Assembly (NCBI GenBank): GCA_944322305.1
Contig: CALUOP010000010.1
Coordinates: 1 to 64,000, forward strand
Length of the DNA stretch: 64,000 nt
Origin: an uncultured Coriobacteriaceae bacterium
GTDB lineage: Bacteria > Actinomycetota > Coriobacteriia > Coriobacteriales > Coriobacteriaceae
Direction: 5' to 3'
Shown: positions 41,782-49,996 of the stretch, piece after piece
Numbering within the stretch: the stretch's first letter is position 1
Layout: every line of letters starts with the position of its first letter
Notes under the pieces: model-generated
What the model saw: only the letters and a program-made list of their open reading frames with translations
Told to the model about the DNA's origin: nothing
The model's database searches: none
Program-made: the position numbers and the translations under genes

Positions 41782-42213
41782 ATGCGGTATCTGGTGCTGG
41801 TAAGCCACGGAACGCTCGCCCAAGGCGTGCACAGCGTGCTGAAGATGCTCGCGGGGGAGAACCCTCGCATCCTCAGCGCGAGCCTCGAGGACGGCATGAG
41901 CGCCGAGCAGTTCGTCGAGCGTTTCCGCGAGACCGTCTCGGTCGTCGGCGCGGACGACGAGGTGCTGCTCCTCGGCGACATCGTGGGCGGCTCGCCCCTC
42001 ACCAACGCGGCCAACGTGCTGCAGGAGCGCGGGCTTCTCGCCCACGCGGCGGTGCTGGGCGGCGTGAACCTGCCCATGGCCATGACGGCTGCGATGCAGC
42101 TTGACGGAGCGGATCTCGCCGACGTCGCCAACACCCTCGTCAGCGAGGCACGCGACGGCGTGCGCATCCTCGAGTTCGCCCCGGCGGGCGACGAGGATGA
42201 GGAAGACCTCTAA
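41782..42213 (+). CDS. PTS mannose-family IIA component
   Basis: A protein of 143 residues; the ATG at 41782 has GGAAAGGAAGG upstream. The N-terminus RYLVLVSHGTLAQG carries the phosphorylated His9 in the VSHG motif. DDEVLLLGDIVGGSPLTNAA and GGVNLPMAMTA match the IIA-Man fold. It receives phosphate from HPr and passes it to the IIB protein. It is encoded as a separate protein rather than fused to IIB. The sugar of this system is not determined by sequence; mannose-family systems carry mannose, fructose, sorbose or amino sugars. The C-terminus is very acidic. Confidence 0.9.
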   Translation: MRYLVLVSHGTLAQGVHSVLKMLAGENPRILSASLEDGMSAEQFVERFRETVSVVGADDEVLLLGDIVGGSPLTNAANVLQERGLLAHAAVLGGVNLPMAMTAAMQLDGADLADVANTLVSEARDGVRILEFAPAGDEDEEDL

Positions 42214-42222
42214 CGGTTGCAC

Positions 42223-42270
42223 GCGCCGGCGGCCTGACACAGCCATTTGCCTCCCGCAAGCCGCCGGCGC
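42223..42270 (+). promoter_or_regulatory. Hairpin between PTS IIA and IIB
   Basis: GCGCCGGCGGC (42223-42233) pairs exactly with 42260-42270 around a 26-base loop, just after the IIA stop. With no T-run it is more likely an mRNA-stability or processing hairpin than a terminator. Confidence 0.5.
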
Positions 42271-42339
42271 TTGCGCATATTCAGCGGGAGCTCCAAGCAT
42301 GCAACGCGCCGTGCGGGCGCACAAGGGAAAGGAAACGCA

Positions 42340-42834
42340 ATGATCAGCTTCGTACGTATCGACGACCGCATGATCCACGGCCAGACGGTTACCCGCTGGG
42401 CGGTTGAGTGGCCCTGCGACGGCATCATCGCCGTCAACGACGCCGCGGCCACCAACCCGGTGCTCAAGAGCGCCTACAAGAGCGCCGCGCCGGAGAAGAA
42501 GACCTTCGTGTGGACCAAGGAGCACTTCAAGGAGAAGGCCGACACGGTGCTCGCCAGCAAGAGCCGCTACTTCCTCATCACCAAGAACCCGCTGGACATG
42601 CGTGAGATCCTGGTTGACTTCGGCTTCGTGCCGAGCGACGTCAAGACCGTCGTGGTGGGCCCCTGCAACGACCGTCCCGGCGCCGTCAAGCTCGGCAACA
42701 ACCAGTCCATCACCCAAGAGGAGGCCCGGGCGATCGAGGACATCGCCAAGGCCGGCTACACGGTCGACTTCCGCCTGCTGCCCGACAAGGGTATCGGCAC
42801 GTGGGACAAGTTCCGCGGGCAGTTCGGCTTCTAA
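42340..42834 (+). CDS. PTS mannose-family IIB component
   Basis: A protein of 164 residues; the ATG at 42340 follows AAAGGAAACGC. The start MISFVRIDDRMIHGQTVTRW contains the phosphorylated His13 in the D-R-x-I-H-G-Q motif. The rest (NPLDMREILVDFGFV, VVVGPCNDRPGAVKLGNNQSIT, DFRLLPDKGIGTW) fits the IIB-Man alpha/beta fold. It passes phosphate from IIA to the sugar as it enters through IIC/IID. GC-rich hairpins lie both before and after this gene. Confidence 0.92.
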   Translation: MISFVRIDDRMIHGQTVTRWAVEWPCDGIIAVNDAAATNPVLKSAYKSAAPEKKTFVWTKEHFKEKADTVLASKSRYFLITKNPLDMREILVDFGFVPSDVKTVVVGPCNDRPGAVKLGNNQSITQEEARAIEDIAKAGYTVDFRLLPDKGIGTWDKFRGQFGF

Positions 42835-42854
42835 CCTCTACCAGTTTGGTTTCC

Positions 42855-42900
42855 CTCGCCCGGCGCCGCTGCCGAGCGCGCAGGCGCGTCGCCGGGCGAG
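42855..42900 (+). promoter_or_regulatory. Hairpin between PTS IIB and IIC
   Basis: CTCGCCCGGCG (42855-42865) and its exact complement (42890-42900) form an 11-bp stem 20 bases after the IIB stop. A GAGAAGAACA motif overlaps its end. Confidence 0.55.
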
Positions 42901-42957
42901 AAGAACAGTTGCATGCGCCCTGAACGGCAGGGCACGGCTTGTTGAAAGGTGGTTCGT

Positions 42958-43818
42958 ATGACAGTCAACGTTTTCCAGGCGGCGCTGCTCGGCCTGTTCG
43001 CCTGCCTGGCGTCTATGCCTGGCATGGGCGGCACGTCGCTCGGCAACTACACGCTCGGGCGCCCGCTCGTCGCCGGCCTCGTGGTGGGCCTCATCTTGGG
43101 CGACGTCACCCTCGGCATCATCGTGGGCATGGCCATCCAGGTGGTCTACATCGCGCTGGTGACCCCGGGCGGAACCGTTTCCGCCGACGTCCGCGCGGCC
43201 TGCTACATCGGCATCCCGCTCTCCATGATGGCGATCAACGCCCAGGGCCTCGACCCGTCGAGCGCCGACGCCGCTGCGCTCGCCACCACGCTCGGCGCCA
43301 CCTGCGGCACCATCGGCGCCATCCTCTTCTACGGCACCGCCACCATCAACCTGGTGTGGCAGAGCATCGGCTGGAAGGCGCTCGAGAAGGGTGAGACCCA
43401 CAAGCTCTACCTGGTCGACATGGTGCTGCCGTGGATCTCTCACATCATCTGCTCCTTCATCCCCACGTTCGTGATCGTGTACTTCGGCCAGGGTATGGTG
43501 GACATCATCATGAACGCCCTGCCCATGGACGGCCTGCCCATGAAGACGCTCTTCGCTGTCGGCTCGCTGCTTCCCTGCGTCGGTATCGCCATCCTGCTCA
43601 AGCAGGTTATCGCCAAGCCCACCGACTTCCTGACGTTCTTCTTCGGTTTCACCCTCGCCGCCGTCATGGGCTGCAACCTCATTGCCTGCTCGGCCATCGC
43701 CTGCTTCTTCGCGCTGATCAACTTCCAGATCTCCACGATGAAGTCCAAGCTCGACCGCGTGGGCACCGCCGGCGCGCTTAACGCCGCAGATGACGATGAA
43801 GACGAGGAGGACATCTAA
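42958..43818 (+). CDS. PTS mannose-family IIC component
   Basis: A protein of 286 residues; the ATG at 42958 follows AAAGGTGG. It is a polytopic membrane protein with about six to eight segments. The opening VFQAALLGLFACLASMPGMGG, then LGRPLVAGLVVGLILGDVTLGIIVGMAIQVVYIALVTPGG, is the IIC-Man signature, with the conserved P-G-G loop. Together with IID it forms the sugar channel. The acidic C-terminus (DDDEDEEDI) is likely cytoplasmic. IID follows after two bases. Confidence 0.93.
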   Translation: MTVNVFQAALLGLFACLASMPGMGGTSLGNYTLGRPLVAGLVVGLILGDVTLGIIVGMAIQVVYIALVTPGGTVSADVRAACYIGIPLSMMAINAQGLDPSSADAAALATTLGATCGTIGAILFYGTATINLVWQSIGWKALEKGETHKLYLVDMVLPWISHIICSFIPTFVIVYFGQGMVDIIMNALPMDGLPMKTLFAVGSLLPCVGIAILLKQVIAKPTDFLTFFFGFTLAAVMGCNLIACSAIACFFALINFQISTMKSKLDRVGTAGALNAADDDEDEEDI

Positions 43819-43820
43819 TC

Positions 43821-44657
43821 ATGGCTGAGTACAGCAAGAAAGTATCCAAGAAGGCTCTGGCCAAATCCTTCCGCAACTGGTATTACGGCAACCTGACCTG
43901 CTTCTCGCAGGAGCACATGCAGACCTTCGGCTACCTGGTCTCCATGCTCCCCATCGTGGAGGACCTCTACGAGAAGAAGGACGACCAGACCAAGGCGCTG
44001 CAGACCTACTCGGCGTTCTTCAACACCGAGCCCCAGATCGGCTCCATGATCGTGGGTGTCACGGTGGGCCTCGAGGAGGCGCGCGCCAACGGCGAGGCCA
44101 TTGACGACGAGACCATCAACGGCATCCGCGCCGGCCTCATGGGCCCGCTCGCCGGCATCGGCGACTCGCTTATCGTCGGCACGCTCATCCCGATTCTGCT
44201 CGGCATCGCCATGGGGCTTTCCGAGGGCGGCTCGGTTCTGGGCCCGATCTTCTACATCGTGGTGTGGAACCTGCTCGCGTACTTCGGCATGCGCTTCGCC
44301 TACTTCCGCGGCTACGACCTGGGCGGTGCGGCGGTTGAGGCCCTGGTCGGCCCCAACGCCACGGCGCTGCGCGACGCCATCGTGATGGTGGGCACCATGG
44401 TCATCGGCGCGGTTGCGGCCACCTGGGTGTCCATCTCCACGGCGCTCACGCTGCCGGGCGGCGGCACCCTGCAGGGCACGCTTGACGGCATCTACCCCAA
44501 GCTCCTGCCGCTCATCTTCACGATCTTCTGCTGGTGGCTCATGGCCAAGAAGAAGGTCAGCCCCATCGTCACCATGCTGATCCTGTTGGTCATCGCCTTC
44601 ATCGGCGCCGCCGTTGGCTTCTTCGGCGCCGCCACCATCGCCGCTCCCACGGCGTAG
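43821..44657 (+). CDS. PTS mannose-family IID component
   Basis: A protein of 278 residues. SKKALAKSFRNWYYGNLTCFSQEHMQTFGYLVSMLPIV at the N-terminus, FFNTEPQIGSMIVGVTVGLEEARANG in the middle, and AGLMGPLAGIGDSLIVGTLIPILLGIA are family signatures of IID-Man. Several membrane segments are at the C-terminus. It completes the IIA-IIB-IIC-IID set, so the operon should encode a working transporter. A 13-bp perfect hairpin follows. Confidence 0.94.
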   Translation: MAEYSKKVSKKALAKSFRNWYYGNLTCFSQEHMQTFGYLVSMLPIVEDLYEKKDDQTKALQTYSAFFNTEPQIGSMIVGVTVGLEEARANGEAIDDETINGIRAGLMGPLAGIGDSLIVGTLIPILLGIAMGLSEGGSVLGPIFYIVVWNLLAYFGMRFAYFRGYDLGGAAVEALVGPNATALRDAIVMVGTMVIGAVAATWVSISTALTLPGGGTLQGTLDGIYPKLLPLIFTIFCWWLMAKKKVSPIVTMLILLVIAFIGAAVGFFGAATIAAPTA

Positions 44658-44671
44658 GTAGGCACGTTGGC

Positions 44672-44706
44672 GCGGCCGCAGCGCGGTTGAGAAGCGCTGC
44701 GGCCGC
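44672..44706 (+). terminator. Perfect hairpin after the PTS operon
   Basis: GCGGCCGCAGCGC (44672-44684) pairs with 44694-44706; the nine-base loop is GGTTGAGAA. It lacks a T-run, so termination may be partial and leave the next genes in the transcript. Confidence 0.5.
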
Positions 44707-44833
44707 CGCCCGGCGGCGTGCAGCTTAGGTGCGTCGCGCGGCGCCGGGAAAGCGCTTGGGCCATGCGTTTGCGCGCATGCCGCCCGGCGCGGTACGGTCA
44801 GGGTTGGTCGCACCCCACCCCAAGGAGGAACCC

Positions 44834-45196
44834 ATGCTCAAGCCCATCGACACCACCAACTGGACGCGCGACGACCTCGTGCGGGAAGCGCGCATGCAAT
44901 CCGGCGCCCTCGCGCACCTGGGTACGTGGAAGCGTCTGGCGTACTCGCTGGTTGCCCTGGGTTTCGTACTGGGCCTGTGGGGTGCCAACGCCGGTGCGGC
45001 GCCGGCCGTGGCAGCCGCGGTGGTCTGCCTGGTGGCGGGCGTGCCGGCGTCCGTTGCGCTCACGGTGGGCGTTGCCCGCGGCAAGCGCAACGTCGAGGCC
45101 ATGCTCACCGCGGCCGGGGTGGACGTGCAGGAGCTGCTGCGGCCGCGCGGCAAGGGCACCGGCGCGGGGTCGTCGTCGGGGCGCGACCACGCGTGA
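44834..45196 (+). CDS. Small two-helix membrane protein, function unknown
   Basis: A protein of 120 residues; the ATG at 44834 follows AAGGAGGAACCC. A soluble helix (residues 8-35, NWTRDDLVREARMQSGALAH) is followed by two membrane helices, LAYSLVALGFVLGLWGANAG and AAVVCLVAGVPASVALTVGV, and a cytoplasmic tail (KRNVEAMLTAAGVDVQELLRPRGKGTGAGSSSG). No known domain is recognised. It lies between the PTS operon and the HAD phosphatase on the same strand and could belong to the same transcript. Two large perfect hairpins come directly after it. Confidence 0.6.
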   Translation: MLKPIDTTNWTRDDLVREARMQSGALAHLGTWKRLAYSLVALGFVLGLWGANAGAAPAVAAAVVCLVAGVPASVALTVGVARGKRNVEAMLTAAGVDVQELLRPRGKGTGAGSSSGRDHA

Positions 45197-45208
45197 GGGC
45201 TGCGCCTG

Positions 45209-45307
45209 CGACCATGCGCGCTTCCCGTCTTCCTCCAAGGGCGGGAAGCGCGCATGGTCGCGCGTTCGTTGCCCAGCGGGCACGGGATCGGCTGGGCAAC
45301 GAACGCG
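45209..45307. repeat. Two adjacent perfect hairpins
   Basis: Hairpin 1: CGACCATGCGCGCTTCCCG (45209-45227) with 45242-45260, 19 bp perfect. Hairpin 2, starting one base later: CGCGTTCGTTGCCCAG (45261-45276) with 45292-45307, 16 bp perfect. Loops are 14 and 15 bases. Neither has a T-run. They fill the gap before the HAD gene. Confidence 0.7.
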
Positions 45308-45361
45308 CGGGTGCGCGGGGCAACGGCCGCCGGGAGGCGGCTGTAAAGGAAGGGGGCTGCT

Positions 45362-46192
45362 GTGGAAGAGGTAAACGGCAAGCGGATTCGCATCGTATTC
45401 ACCGACGTGGACGGCACGCTGCTCGACGCGGAGCACCGGGTGATCCCCGAGGCGTGCGCCACCGTGCAGGGCTTGGCCCGGCTGGGCATTCCTTTGGTGT
45501 TGGTGTCGGCGCGCATGCCCGAGGGCCTCACCACCATTCAGCGCGCGATGGGGTTTTCCGGCCCGCTGGTGTGCTATAGCGGCGCGTACGTGCTGGACGA
45601 GCAGGGTCGCAAGCTCCTGAGCCGCCCCATCGACATCGACACCGCCTGCGAGATCAAGCGCTTCTTGGACCGCGAGCTGCCCGGGCTCACCTGCTCGGCG
45701 TACGGCTACCACACCTGGATCTGCGACGACGACCGGGATCCGCGCATCCAAAACGAGGAGCGCATCACCACCCTCAAGGCCGAGACCGCGCGCCTGCGCG
45801 ACGCGTTCAGCCAGGTGGGCATCCATAAGTTCCTGCTCATGGGCGAGCCTGCGGAGATCGAGGCGGCCGAGAAGCGCGTGGCGCAGGCCTATCCGCAGCT
45901 GGCGGTCGTGCGCTCCTCGCCCATCCTCTGCGAGATCATGAGCGGCAAGGCGTCCAAGGCCGAGGGCGTGCAGGTTGTGTGCCGGCACTTTGGCGTGGAC
46001 CCGTCCGAGGCTGTGGCGTTTGGCGACGGGCGCAACGACATCGACATGCTCGCCGCCGTGCCCGAAAGCTACGCGATGGCCAACGCCCCGGACGAGGTCA
46101 AGCAGGCCGCCGCGCATGTAACGCGCTTCTCCAACGCCGAGAACGGGCTGGCGCGCACGCTCGAGGAGCTGCTGCCCGAGCTGAGGGCGTAA
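45362..46192 (+). CDS. HAD-superfamily phosphatase, Cof/YidA type
   Basis: A protein of 276 residues; the GTG at 45362 follows AAAGGAAGGGGG. The catalytic motif is RIVFTDVDGTLLDAEHRV, motif II is LVLVSARMPEG, and motif III/IV is GKASKAEGVQVV plus VAFGDGRNDIDMLAAV. The cap inserted at about 90-190 is the C2B type of the Cof family, which removes phosphate from sugar phosphates and similar small molecules. Its position after a PTS operon would suit relief of sugar-phosphate load; that is inference. Confidence 0.9.
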   Translation: MEEVNGKRIRIVFTDVDGTLLDAEHRVIPEACATVQGLARLGIPLVLVSARMPEGLTTIQRAMGFSGPLVCYSGAYVLDEQGRKLLSRPIDIDTACEIKRFLDRELPGLTCSAYGYHTWICDDDRDPRIQNEERITTLKAETARLRDAFSQVGIHKFLLMGEPAEIEAAEKRVAQAYPQLAVVRSSPILCEIMSGKASKAEGVQVVCRHFGVDPSEAVAFGDGRNDIDMLAAVPESYAMANAPDEVKQAAAHVTRFSNAENGLARTLEELLPELRA

Positions 46193-46225
46193 GGCTGGGT
46201 TTGCGTAAGCGGCTTTTACCCAGAT

Positions 46226-46264
46226 ACGACGACGCCCCGGCGGCTTCGGCCGTCGGGGCGTCGT
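46226..46264. terminator. Bidirectional terminator between convergent genes
   Basis: ACGACGCCCCGGCGGC and its near-complement GCCGTCGGGGCGTCGT around a TTCG-type loop form a long stem between the HAD gene and the GH13 gene. Confidence 0.7.
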
Positions 46265-46292
46265 TGCGTGCGGGGGAGGTGTTGCGCGCAGG

Positions 46293-48641
46293 CTAGAAGC
46301 GCGCGACGCTTTGCAGGGTCAGCGCTCCGTTGCGGTGGGCGAAGGTGTAGAGCATGCCGTTGGCGGGCTGGGGGATCTCGCCCTCGTGCGGGACCACGTT
46401 GGTCAGGGCGCGGGCAACGTCGGGGTCGCACACGGCCAGCACGCTGCGGCCCTCGGCGTCGTTGAGGCGGCGGACAAGCGCGCCCAGCACGCTGGCGCCC
46501 TGGTCCAAGCTGCGGCCCGTGTCGAGCGCATCCACGCAATCATAGTCGTAGTCAAACCGTGCAAGCTCGAGCATGGCGTCTTTGAGCGTCTCGATGGCCT
46601 GCGGGGTCGGCGCGCACACGCAGGCGCTTACCTGGGCGTTTGCGAATCGCAGCGCGTGACCCAGCGCGTGGGCCTGGTTCATGCCGTAACCATTGAGGGC
46701 GCCGGTGCACCACGTTTGGATGCGGGCCGATGTGTCTGCGGGCCCTTCGGCGCTGGTGGCCAGGTACAGCAGCTGGGCTTCGGACTCGGATCCCTGCTCA
46801 GGCTCGGGCTGCGTGGCAGCTTCAGGCTCGGCGGGGGCGTCTGCGGCGGCCTCGGTTGCTTCTGCTTCGACGGGTGCGCAAGAGGCTGGGCCCGCCGCCT
46901 CGGCGCGCGCGGCGCCGGCATCCGCCGTCACGCTCTCAGCCTCGGTGTTCTCGGCCGTATCGGCAGCTTCGGTATCGCTCGCTGCCGCCGTGTCCTCGCA
47001 CCCGGGGCGCACCCATCCGGCGGGCACCTCGCGCAGCCACACCACCGAAAGCGGCGGCACCTCCAAGCTGCCGGAAAGCTGCCGCGCCGCCGCGCCTGCG
47101 GGCCCCTCGGCCAGCATGTCCTCGAACCAGCAGTTCAGCGTGCCGTCGTAGAAGGTGTGCGGCGCGTCATCGGCGTTCACGGCTACCAGCACGCGCTCGC
47201 GCGGGTGCTCGCCGTCGGCCTCGGCCACGCGCTCGAACAGCAGCTGCTTGTTCTGGATGTTCACGTTGTGGTAGTCGCCGTAGGCCAGCGCGCGCGAGTC
47301 GGCGCGCACCTCGGCCAGGCGCGCCACAAGCGCGGTCAGCGCGTCCGGGCCGTTTGCCATGAGCTCGCCCAGGTCCAGGTGGGCGATCTCGCTCGACAGG
47401 GCGCCCAGGGGCGCATGGGGATCAGTTGCCCCCGCGTGGCGCGCAATCTGATGCTTTTCTTCCACCAAAGCAGAGCGCGCCGGCGCGTCGAGGGCGGGGC
47501 GCAGCTGCATGTCGGCGTCGTGGCCCTGGCCCTTCTGGCCGGTCTGGCCCCACTCGCTGCCGTAGTACAGGCACGGGATCCCCGGCATGCCGAAGAGCAG
47601 GCCGTAGGCGGGCACCAGGTGGCGCTTGTTGGTGAGGATGCTGGCCAGGCGCGTCACGTCGTGGTTGTCCGAGAAGGCCAGCAGGTGCTTGCCGCGGTAG
47701 AGGCACCACTGCTCGGGGCCGAACTGGCGGTTGAGCGAGTGGGCGATCTCGAACAGGTTCATGCTGTTGAAGCTGGAGTACAGGCCCTTGTAGCACTCGT
47801 AGTTGGTGCAGGAGTGCAGCATCTCGTCGTTCATGATCTGGTTGTAGTCGCCGTGGAGCGTCTCACCCAGCAGGAAGAACGTGCGGTCGGTGAGCAGCGC
47901 CTCGGCCTCAACCAGGTCGTGCGCGGGTGCGCCTTTGCGGGCGCGCTCCTCGGCGCGGGCCACGGCCTCCTGCGTGACGGCGGGAGCCGGCTCGGCCGAA
48001 AGCTCGTTGGCGAGCGCGCGCAGGCGGCGCAGGAAGTCGTGGTCAAGGCTGTAGGCCACGTCTAGGCGCAGGCCGTCAACGCCCAGCTCGCGCCGCCACA
48101 TGCGCACGGAGTCCAGCAGGTAGTCAACCACGGCGGGGTTCTTGAGGTTGAGCTTCACCAGGTCCTGGTTGCCCTCCCAGCCCTCGTACCAAAAGCCGTC
48201 GCCAAAGTGCGTGTCGCCGTCGAAGTTTATGTTGAACCAGTCTTTGTAGGGGCTGTCCCACTTCTTCTCGCGCACGTCGCGGAACGCCCAGAAGTCGCGG
48301 CCCACGTGGTTGAACACGGCGTCCAGAAGGATGCGCACGCCGTGGGCGTGAAGCTCGCGCACGATCTCGACGAAGTCCTCGTTGGTGCCCAGGCGGCAGT
48401 CGATGCGGCGCAGGTCGCGCGTGTCGTAGCCGTGCCAGGTAGAGGAGAACACCGGGTTCAAGATGATGGAGCCGATGCCGAGCTCGCGCAGGTACGGGGC
48501 CCAGCCAGCCAGCTTGGAGAGGCGGTGGCGGGAGGCCTCGGCCTCTTCGGCGGCGGTGTCGCCCACGGCCGGGGCGTAGGTGGGCGCTCCCACAAGGCCC
48601 AGGGGGTAGAACTGGTAGAACGTGCTTTCGTAAGCCCACAT
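46293..48641 (-). CDS. GH13 alpha-glucosidase-type enzyme with inactive phosphoglycerate-mutase-like tail
   Basis: A protein of 782 residues. Residues 1-540 are a GH13 (alpha-amylase family) enzyme: YQFYPLGLVGAP at the start, LLDAVFNHVGRDFWAF (region I), GVDGLRLDVAYSLD with the nucleophile Asp near 190 (region II), LLGETLHGDY with the acid Glu near 258 (region III), and FSDNHDVTR with Asp near 323 (region IV). Residues 540-620 are an Ala/Glu/Thr-rich linker. Residues 622-782 look like a histidine phosphatase (phosphoglycerate mutase fold): LLYLATSAEG, ARIQTWCTGALNGYGMNQAHALG and SVLAVCDPDVARAL correspond to the usual RHGET, QGW...LTExGxxQAxxLG and VVSHG positions, but both catalytic histidines are lost. 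There is no signal peptide, so it acts in the cytoplasm on maltose-type or related sugars. Confidence 0.8.
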   Translation of the reverse strand: MWAYESTFYQFYPLGLVGAPTYAPAVGDTAAEEAEASRHRLSKLAGWAPYLRELGIGSIILNPVFSSTWHGYDTRDLRRIDCRLGTNEDFVEIVRELHAHGVRILLDAVFNHVGRDFWAFRDVREKKWDSPYKDWFNINFDGDTHFGDGFWYEGWEGNQDLVKLNLKNPAVVDYLLDSVRMWRRELGVDGLRLDVAYSLDHDFLRRLRALANELSAEPAPAVTQEAVARAEERARKGAPAHDLVEAEALLTDRTFFLLGETLHGDYNQIMNDEMLHSCTNYECYKGLYSSFNSMNLFEIAHSLNRQFGPEQWCLYRGKHLLAFSDNHDVTRLASILTNKRHLVPAYGLLFGMPGIPCLYYGSEWGQTGQKGQGHDADMQLRPALDAPARSALVEEKHQIARHAGATDPHAPLGALSSEIAHLDLGELMANGPDALTALVARLAEVRADSRALAYGDYHNVNIQNKQLLFERVAEADGEHPRERVLVAVNADDAPHTFYDGTLNCWFEDMLAEGPAGAAARQLSGSLEVPPLSVVWLREVPAGWVRPGCEDTAAASDTEAADTAENTEAESVTADAGAARAEAAGPASCAPVEAEATEAAADAPAEPEAATQPEPEQGSESEAQLLYLATSAEGPADTSARIQTWCTGALNGYGMNQAHALGHALRFANAQVSACVCAPTPQAIETLKDAMLELARFDYDYDCVDALDTGRSLDQGASVLGALVRRLNDAEGRSVLAVCDPDVARALTNVVPHEGEIPQPANGMLYTFAHRNGALTLQSVARF

Positions 48642-48926
48642 GGCAAAGGTCCTCTCTGTAAACGGGCTGCGGCTCGCGCTGGGATGCCCTTGGGTTGCCG
48701 CGCTTTAGCCACCATACCCATATGCGCGCTGATTGTAACGCCGGCAGTTGTTGAACGGAGCGTCCAAGAAGGGAGCGGCAGCTTGCCGGGGCGCGAAGGT
48801 GCCGTTTGGGGACTGCCTCTGGGGATGTCTCCGGGGGCGGGTGTGGATGGCGGGCGGGGCGGCCTGCCGTCCACGTGTGCCCCCGGCGGCGGGCCGGCGC
48901 TTCCCCGGCCGACCGGCGCCCGCCGC

Positions 48927-49733
48927 CTAGAAGTCGAACGCCTGCGCGATGTCGCAGCTGATGAGCACGTCGGCCGAGCTGTCCTGCGGCGTGGGGTCGC
49001 GGTTCACGATCACGAGCTTCTCGCCTTGGAAGGAGCGGATGAGGCCGGCGGCGGGGTACACCACGAGCGAGGTACCGCCCACCACGAGCAGGTCGGCCGC
49101 GGCGATGGCGGCAACGGCGCCCATGAGGGTGCGCTCATCCAGGTTTTCGCCGTACAGCACCACGTCGGGCTTCACGCGGCCACCGCACTTCTCGCACACC
49201 GGCACGCCGTCGCCGCCCTGCTCGGCCGCCCACCTGCCCTGCTCAAGCACCCACGAGGCCGGGTAGACCGCCCCGCAGCGCTGGCATACGTTGCGGTGCG
49301 TGGAGCCGTGCAGCTCGAAGACGCGCTGGCTGCCGGCGGCTTGGTGCAGCCCGTCGATGTTTTGCGTCACCACCGCGCCGAGAAGCCCGGCAGCCTCCAG
49401 CTCGGCCAGCTTCTGGTGGCAGCGGTTGGGCCGCGCATCCGGGGCGATCATCTTCTCGCGGTAGAACCGGAAGAACTCGGCGGGGTGTTCCACGTAGAAC
49501 TCGTGGGAGAGCATGGTCTCGGGCGGGTAGTCGAAGCGCTGGTGGTACAGCCCGTCCACACTGCGGAAATCGGGAATGCCGCTGGCGGTTGAGACGCCGG
49601 CGCCGCCGAAGAAGACCGCCCGCCCGGAGCCGGCTTCGCCGGGTTGCGCGCCCGGTCGCCCCGCCCCGTAGCGGCTGAACAGGTCGCGCAGCGTCGCTTG
49701 CGCCTCGCGCGCGTCGGTGATGGGAGTTGCCAT
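48927..49733 (-). CDS. NAD-dependent protein deacylase (sirtuin)
   Basis: A protein of 268 residues from the ATG at 49733. It removes acyl groups from lysines using NAD. NAD binding is [23 protein letters not shown] and [14 protein letters not shown]; the catalytic histidine is in VFELHGSTH; zinc cysteines are CQRC and CEKC; and [18 protein letters not shown] with VIVNRD completes the fold. Substrate preference cannot be judged. It is divergent from a short gene and exonuclease III, with about 76 bases between. Confidence 0.93.
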   Translation of the reverse strand: MATPITDAREAQATLRDLFSRYGAGRPGAQPGEAGSGRAVFFGGAGVSTASGIPDFRSVDGLYHQRFDYPPETMLSHEFYVEHPAEFFRFYREKMIAPDARPNRCHQKLAELEAAGLLGAVVTQNIDGLHQAAGSQRVFELHGSTHRNVCQRCGAVYPASWVLEQGRWAAEQGGDGVPVCEKCGGRVKPDVVLYGENLDERTLMGAVAAIAAADLLVVGGTSLVVYPAAGLIRSFQGEKLVIVNRDPTPQDSSADVLISCDIAQAFDF

Positions 49734-49756
49734 GGTAATACCGCCTTTCCTGCGTT

Positions 49757-49784
49757 TTTGGGACGAGACCGTGCGGGGTATAGT
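49757..49784 (+). promoter_or_regulatory. Promoter upstream of the 43-aa gene and exonuclease III
   Basis: TATAGT (49779-49784) with TTTGGG (49757-49762) 16 bases upstream; the ribosome site GAGAGGAG follows about 15 bases later. Confidence 0.45.
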
Positions 49785-49809
49785 GGCATCAACTAACGAG
49801 AGGAGCACC

Positions 49810-49941
49810 ATGCCCGAACTCAGCAGGTTCTACGGTCTTGTCATCAAGATGCTTTACCAAGATGATTCCCAACATCTAAGCATAGACATCGCACTCGAGG
49901 CGCTTTATCGTAAGGGCTTCGCCTACGAGCACGTTGCGTAA
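49810..49941 (+). CDS. 43-residue protein with DUF4160-like N-terminus
   Basis: The ATG at 49810 has an excellent GAGAGGAGCACC site and a promoter, so it is probably translated. MPELSRFYGLVIKMLYQDDSQHLSIDI resembles the first strand pair of DUF4160 proteins (M-P-x-I-x-x-F-x-G-I-x-I-x-M-Y-x-x-D), which are usually about 80 residues and often sit in toxin-antitoxin-like pairs with DUF2442. Here the frame stops after 43 residues (ALEALYRKGFAYEHVA). It is either a truncated remnant or a short functional peptide. Confidence 0.45.
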   Translation: MPELSRFYGLVIKMLYQDDSQHLSIDIALEALYRKGFAYEHVA

Positions 49942-49996
49942 CGCTGCGCAACCCGTATTCCAGCCGCTTTGCGCGGCACTACCTGAGGAGCGCCTT

